Shown: in pieces, positions 49,268 through 52,436 of the stretch | How the letters are laid out: every line of letters begins with the position of its first letter | Numbering within the stretch: the first letter of the stretch is position 1 | From: a virus | Virus record (IMG/VR): IMGVR_UViG_3300025168_010295 | Location: 1 to 52,436 of that record | Reading direction: 5' to 3' (one strand) | DNA: 52,436 nucleotides | Position numbers and translations under genes: made by a program | Notes under the pieces: model-generated | What the model was told of the DNA's origin: nothing | Databases searched by the model: none | The model's input: only the letters and a program-made list of their open reading frames with translations

Positions 49268-50023
49268 TTACAGATAGTCAATCACTTGCGAATGATCAAC
49301 GCTATCAATTAATTTCTGTACGGCTTGCTTTTTTAGCTCACTTACACGCACGTAATTGCTTGTACCTTCTATGTTTAGTTTAGCTGCAATATCTTTAGCT
49401 TGATGCTTATCGCAGTCGAGTCCGTAGCTTAATCTGAGCACCTCATACTCTTTTTCATTTAGGTGCTTTTGAAGTAAGCCTTTGAGATAAATATTTAGTA
49501 GAGCTATATTATATGGCTCTGATTTATCTGCTATTTGATGTATCATCATTTCGCCTTCGTCATTTGCTGGTTGCGCATCTATAGATAAAAATATAGAATT
49601 AAAAAACATTGCAACCATTTTATGATCTTTAGGGTTTTTACGTATTTCGTTCATCTTATGCTCAGGTATGCGTATGTCGCCTCTGTGCATATCAATACGC
49701 CTACGTATAGCGCCTTTGATACGTTTGCTGAAGAAACTTTTTAAAGTCTTTTCTAAGTCATCAGAATCATCTAGCTTTTCCCAAAGTAGTTTGTCAACTG
49801 ATTTAGTAAGTGCTTCGCCACCTATTTGTATAAGATCGTTTATACTAAGCACACCTGATGCTTGTTGTGTGGTTGAAAACTTACGTGCTAGATTTTCTAC
49901 AAGTGGCATGAACTGTATTATAAGCTCAACGCGACTGTAGTCTTTAAACTCCTTATGTTCAGGCATAGAGGCTTTTAAATCTTCTTTGTACCTTATATAG
50001 TTCTGTACGTTATACTTTTTCAT
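49268..50023 (-). CDS. RNA polymerase sigma factor (sigma-70 family, phage)
   Basis: 251 residues. Region 2 is visible as VELIIQFMPLVENLARKFS, INDLIQIGGEALTKSV and SFFSKRIKGAIRRRID, the pattern that binds core polymerase and the -10 element. Region 4 with its helix-turn-helix reads LNEKEYEVLRLSYGLD, then HQAKDIAAKLNIEGTSNYVR and VSELKKQAVQKL, which would contact the -35 element. Region 1.1 and most of region 3 are reduced. It overlaps the HTH gene upstream by 14 nt. It likely redirects host RNA polymerase to phage late promoters on the opposite arm. Confidence 0.85.
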   Translation of the reverse strand: MKKYNVQNYIRYKEDLKASMPEHKEFKDYSRVELIIQFMPLVENLARKFSTTQQASGVLSINDLIQIGGEALTKSVDKLLWEKLDDSDDLEKTLKSFFSKRIKGAIRRRIDMHRGDIRIPEHKMNEIRKNPKDHKMVAMFFNSIFLSIDAQPANDEGEMMIHQIADKSEPYNIALLNIYLKGLLQKHLNEKEYEVLRLSYGLDCDKHQAKDIAAKLNIEGTSNYVRVSELKKQAVQKLIDSVDHSQVIDYL

Positions 50024-50645
50024 CTTCTTTTAGTTGCTGATTTAATAATTCTTTTTCTTTTTTAAGCTCATTACCTATATTACGATATATAGTTCTTGCC
50101 GAGCAATTAAAATACTTAGCAAGCTTATCTATAGTAATAAGATCTTGCATTTCATTTAGAATTAGCATAGCATCGTATATATCATCTTGTGTAACAGTCT
50201 TAGCTCTACCCATAATACTACCAACAATGTGTAGCTTTTCGGATGGTGTTAGCTGGCAAGTATCTTTAAAAATAATCTTACGCATTTTATTACGTGGAGG
50301 TTCTTCTAAATCATACATGCTTACATCATAGATAATATTTTTTAATAGTTGTTCTGAAACAGTAAATGTTACAAAACCATTTTTCTTGTTGCAAATGTTT
50401 GTAGCTACATATTCAAACTCATCTTGATCCATTGCAGGATTAAGATACCATATAACTAACAGGTGCCATTTTAAAGAACGATACGTTGTAATCTTAGCTT
50501 TAGTTCTAAACAGATCGTAGCACTGATGTGTACCATTATAGTACACAGTGCCCCAATCATGCAACTCATCAGGATAATCACTGATAGGATCTCGGCGGTA
50601 TATAATACGGTTGCTATCTAAAAATTTGGTATTTCGGTATGACAT
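50010..50645 (-). CDS. Putative HTH regulator, 211 aa
   Basis: A C-terminal helix-turn-helix is suggested by LITIDKLAKYFNCSARTIYR (about residues 170-189), with basic residues after it. The N-terminal 130 residues are a mixed alpha/beta domain with many aromatics (DELHDWGTVYYNGTHQCYDL). It sits directly upstream of the sigma gene with a 14 nt overlap, so both are made together. A role in early-to-late switching is inferred from this pairing. Confidence 0.65.
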   Translation of the reverse strand: MSYRNTKFLDSNRIIYRRDPISDYPDELHDWGTVYYNGTHQCYDLFRTKAKITTYRSLKWHLLVIWYLNPAMDQDEFEYVATNICNKKNGFVTFTVSEQLLKNIIYDVSMYDLEEPPRNKMRKIIFKDTCQLTPSEKLHIVGSIMGRAKTVTQDDIYDAMLILNEMQDLITIDKLAKYFNCSARTIYRNIGNELKKEKELLNQQLKEDEKV

Positions 50646-50652
50646 TAGCCTA

Positions 50653-50778
50653 TTACTTATTACTATTAGGGGCTGTTGTCACAGTCCCGTGTGGTTCTAA
50701 CGTACATATAATAATATGCTCGTTTATAAAATCATCTTCTTCTCTAAGCCTCATAAATAATTCTTTTGTTTTACTCAT
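50653..50778 (-). CDS. Small acidic protein, 41 aa
   Basis: ATG 50778 to TAA 50655-50653 on the minus strand. Starts MSKTKELFMRLREEDDFINE and continues with HIIICTLEPHG. Its ATG overlaps the stop of the 63-residue frame upstream (ATGA), and the next gene begins after seven bases. Helix plus strand; unknown role. Confidence 0.55.
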   Translation of the reverse strand: MSKTKELFMRLREEDDFINEHIIICTLEPHGTVTTAPNSNK

Positions 50779-50966
50779 TTAAAAAATGTTATTAGTTTGA
50801 GTCGTTTGTTATATTTATGAAATAAATTAACTTTATTTTTATTAATGTTTAACACTAATGCGTCATTAAGTATTTCATACTTTAGATTCCAAATGTTAGT
50901 TTCCAGATACCTTACGTGGCGCCTTCTTCTTTTGAAATGTTTTAACTTTTTTTGTAATATTCCCAT
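50775..50966 (-). CDS. Possible basic protein, 63 aa
   Basis: A Lys/Arg/Asn-rich frame (KLKHFKRRRRHVRYLETNIW and YNKRLKLITFFK) that ends coupled by ATGA to the next gene. For 71 bases it shares DNA with another frame (50896-51006) that also looks coding. One of the two may be spurious; coupling at its 3' end supports it, the A/T-driven composition weakens it. Confidence 0.35.
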   Translation of the reverse strand: MGILQKKLKHFKRRRRHVRYLETNIWNLKYEILNDALVLNINKNKVNLFHKYNKRLKLITFFK

Positions 50967-51006
50967 AATTAACTGATATAATGTGTTCGTATATTTTTTT
51001 ACTCAT
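50896..51006 (-). CDS. Small basic protein, 36 aa
   Basis: ATG 51006 to TAA 50898-50896. Reads MSKKIYEHIISVNYGN then ITKKVKTFQKKKAPRKVSGN. The Lys-rich second half and N-terminal amphipathic stretch look like short phage proteins I have seen. Its ATG overlaps the preceding stop by 8 nt (ATGAGTAA). It overlaps the 63-residue frame; I favour this one as coding in the shared part. Confidence 0.5.
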   Translation of the reverse strand: MSKKIYEHIISVNYGNITKKVKTFQKKKAPRKVSGN

Positions 51007-51085
51007 AGTGTTTGTCTAATAAAATGTGTGCTACTTCTTCTGAAATAAGATTATCGTTGTATAATTTCCATATTAGTTTACTCAT
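50999..51085 (-). CDS. Possible 28-residue peptide downstream of ligase
   Basis: ATG 51085 lies inside the ligase stop region (ATGAGTAA overlap, 8 nt) and the frame ends in the same ATGAGTAA pattern for the next gene, at 50999. The product MSKLIWKLYNDNLISEEVAH plus eight residues is an amphipathic helix. The repeated coupling pattern on both sides supports it; its length limits confidence. Confidence 0.45.
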   Translation of the reverse strand: MSKLIWKLYNDNLISEEVAHILLDKHYE

Positions 51086-51908
51086 AATTTCTAATTGTTT
51101 TGTATAGCGGGTGTCTGTAGCTACCAGCTTTAGTACGTTCGAAGTATGTAAATGTAGCAATTTTACCGATATAGTCGTGAATATTTTCTAGTATATAACG
51201 ACGATCTGAGTAGTTGTAACCTTTACCTATTGGACAACCGAACTTATTACCATCATCATCTACCATCAAGAACTTACCAATAAGACCTGTAAACTTGCCT
51301 TTACCAGCTTCATAGCCAATAATAGTAGCTTCGGTGTCACTGAAGTCTTTGAATTTTTGTAAGTTGTAGCTACGTTTTTGCTCATACGGACCATTTAGTC
51401 TTAGTATAGAACCTTCGTAGTTTTGTTTTAGAAACTCACTGTGCATTACTTTGGCTCCATCGTAGCTAATACACCATAGTGTTTCAACTGATATGACTGA
51501 ATCTGACCACAGGTTTTTACTTGACAATAGCCAGTTAAGTCTGTCTTCGTAACTAGGACCTTCAGCTATCATATCGTATACATGGTATTGTATTAGTTTA
51601 TGTGCGTTTAGACGATCCTTATCAGTCGGTTTTTGTTTTCTGACCAATGATATGATTTGCTCGAAATCGTTTCTTAGATCGTGATTATACAACTCACCAT
51701 CAAGTACAGCATTAGGTTGCTGATCAAAGAACTTTTCAAGATCTATCTTGATATGTTGTAAGTTGTGAAACTCTTTGCCAGTACGTGAGTACGCACCATT
51801 TTTAGTAAATATACAGCGCACGCCATCGAGCTTAGGTTGTATAAAAACCTTCTCTGAAAAGTCTATTTTGTTTTCATTTACTTTATGCGCTAGCATGGGT
51901 TTTATCAT
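51078..51908 (-). CDS. ATP-dependent DNA ligase
   Basis: Seals nicks after replication and recombination. 276 residues with nucleotidyltransferase motifs: I with nucleophile Lys26 (QPKLDGVR), III at Glu72 (DGEL) and HVYDM (109-113), IV with Glu165 (YEGSILRL) and V with Lys185 and Lys187 (LQKFKDF). The C-terminal OB part is present (ATIIGYEAGKGKFTGLIG and FTYFERTKAGSYRHP). Shorter than T7 ligase (359), as in other minimal phage ligases. It overlaps the UVR-motif gene by 4 nt. Confidence 0.94.
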   Translation of the reverse strand: MIKPMLAHKVNENKIDFSEKVFIQPKLDGVRCIFTKNGAYSRTGKEFHNLQHIKIDLEKFFDQQPNAVLDGELYNHDLRNDFEQIISLVRKQKPTDKDRLNAHKLIQYHVYDMIAEGPSYEDRLNWLLSSKNLWSDSVISVETLWCISYDGAKVMHSEFLKQNYEGSILRLNGPYEQKRSYNLQKFKDFSDTEATIIGYEAGKGKFTGLIGKFLMVDDDGNKFGCPIGKGYNYSDRRYILENIHDYIGKIATFTYFERTKAGSYRHPLYKTIRNYE

Positions 51909-52150
51909 AATTTTCCGTATTTAGTTTGTAATCTTTCTATTTTTCTTTTAATTATAGCTGCTTTCTCATATTCCTCTTTGTCTTCATACGTTGACAATAG
52001 GGTCATAAGTCGCGCTAGTTCTCCTACCATTATTTCTTCATCTGTTGCCGATGGAAACTGAGTAATCTCAAGGTCACCTGAATCAAATAAAGTTTTAATA
52101 ATTTTATCAGCAATTTTATCTGCTAGATAATCTAGTTCTTTTTCTGTCAT
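51905..52150 (-). CDS. UVR-motif-like small protein, 81 aa
   Basis: Helical, acidic N-terminus (LDYLADKIADKIIKTLFDSG) and a C-terminal helical hairpin LLSTYEDKEEYEKAAIIKRK followed by IERLQ. The D-x-E-x-Y-E-x-A-x-x-x-R-x-x-I-x-x-L pattern is that of the UvrB/UvrC interaction (UVR) motif. Without any other UvrB or UvrC domain, a repair role is unclear; it may bind host UvrB or UvrC or be an unrelated helical hairpin. Coupled by 4 nt overlap (ATGA) to the ligase gene. Confidence 0.6.
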   Translation of the reverse strand: MTEKELDYLADKIADKIIKTLFDSGDLEITQFPSATDEEIMVGELARLMTLLSTYEDKEEYEKAAIIKRKIERLQTKYGKL

Positions 52151-52436
52151 ACTAATTCTTCTTTATTGTATTTTTTAAGCACTGCGTCTGGTTTACCTAC
52201 AAATATAACATCTTTGTCACGTGTATCATATATAGACATATAAGTTTCTTCACCTTCTTTAGGAAACAAAGTATATATATAATCCACCCAACCTTCATCG
52301 TCATCAATAGGTGATAAATATAAACCACCTGGTCTATCTTTAAAGTGTTTTATAAACTGAGCTGCAAAACAACCTACACCATTTGCATATTTATTAAGCT
52401 CTGGATCTCTGCCTAAACCGTTTCCTATGCTAAGAC
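52147..52436 (-). CDS. Partial conserved phage protein, 5' end beyond window
   Basis: The frame is open from the right edge to TGA 52149-52147 and overlaps the next ATG by 4 nt (ATGA). The visible 95 residues include NKYANGVGCFAAQFIKHFKD then RPGGLYLSPIDD, a Cys/Gly/Phe motif that looks constrained, and DYIYTLFPKEGEETYMSIYD. It is a small mixed alpha/beta protein. I recall related sequences in other marine phages but no function. Start codon and N-terminus are not in the window. Confidence 0.6.
   Translation of the reverse strand, partial: LSIGNGLGRDPELNKYANGVGCFAAQFIKHFKDRPGGLYLSPIDDDEGWVDYIYTLFPKEGEETYMSIYDTRDKDVIFVGKPDAVLKKYNKEELV

Noticed and set aside
1-52436. tRNA genes, integrase, repressor or attachment site
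   Set aside because: No cloverleaf with a TTCGA arm, no tyrosine or serine recombinase motif and no lysogeny-type regulator was found on either strand by eye; a tRNA scan would be needed to exclude tRNAs fully.

Overview
The window is one contiguous piece of a lytic tailed bacteriophage genome. It is AT-rich and almost free of gaps. Neither end is a genome end: an open gene runs off each side (1-978 on the plus strand, 52147-52436 on the minus strand). The large terminase, portal, major capsid protein, two nozzle-like proteins and a set of internal virion proteins, with no sheath, major tail tube or tape-measure gene recognised, point to a short-tailed (podovirus-like) particle. Most starts lack a Shine-Dalgarno purine block and instead follow A/T-only leaders (TAATTATG, TTATATTATG). 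That is typical of Bacteroidetes and fits a marine flavobacterial host. Host assignment is inference. No integrase, repressor, tRNA or CRISPR was seen.

Layout. Positions 1-39462 are read on the plus strand. They begin with a beta-propeller fibre gene, then groEL and groES, a lysis area (one-helix peptide plus M15 endolysin at 4.2-4.7 kb; three-helix holin at 6.6 kb) mixed with small accessory proteins, then tail-fibre genes (7.0-9.9 kb). Terminase, portal, scaffold-like protein and capsid follow (11.7-19.3 kb), then connector and nozzle genes (20.3-28.2 kb), an acetyltransferase-like gene, and three internal virion proteins ending in a 2357-residue giant (28.7-38.2 kb). A run of at least seven very small basic proteins closes this arm at a strong terminator (39510-39545).

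Positions 39550-52436 are read on the minus strand and hold early functions: class I ribonucleotide reductase (both subunits), a PD-(D/E)XK endonuclease, a GIY-YIG-like/MazG fusion and a second MazG-like protein, a thymidylate synthase-family enzyme with the dCMP-hydroxymethylase signature, primase-helicase, an SSB-like protein, a RecB-family exonuclease with an ERF annealing protein, a sigma factor with a neighbouring HTH protein, and an ATP-dependent DNA ligase. Many tiny genes sit between these with 1-56 nt overlaps. The DNA polymerase is not in the window and presumably lies beyond the right end.

How it works together: the minus-strand arm supplies nucleotides and replicates and recombines DNA. 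The phage sigma factor probably redirects host RNA polymerase to late genes. The plus-strand arm builds and folds the particle, helped by a phage chaperonin system, and lyses the cell. The most unusual points are the chaperonin set (GroEL, GroES and a separate protein resembling two fused GroES domains), the dCMP-hydroxymethylase-type active site, a Met/His-rich repeat protein, a beta-rich module shared by three virion proteins, and a C2H2 zinc-finger micro-gene next to nrdA.
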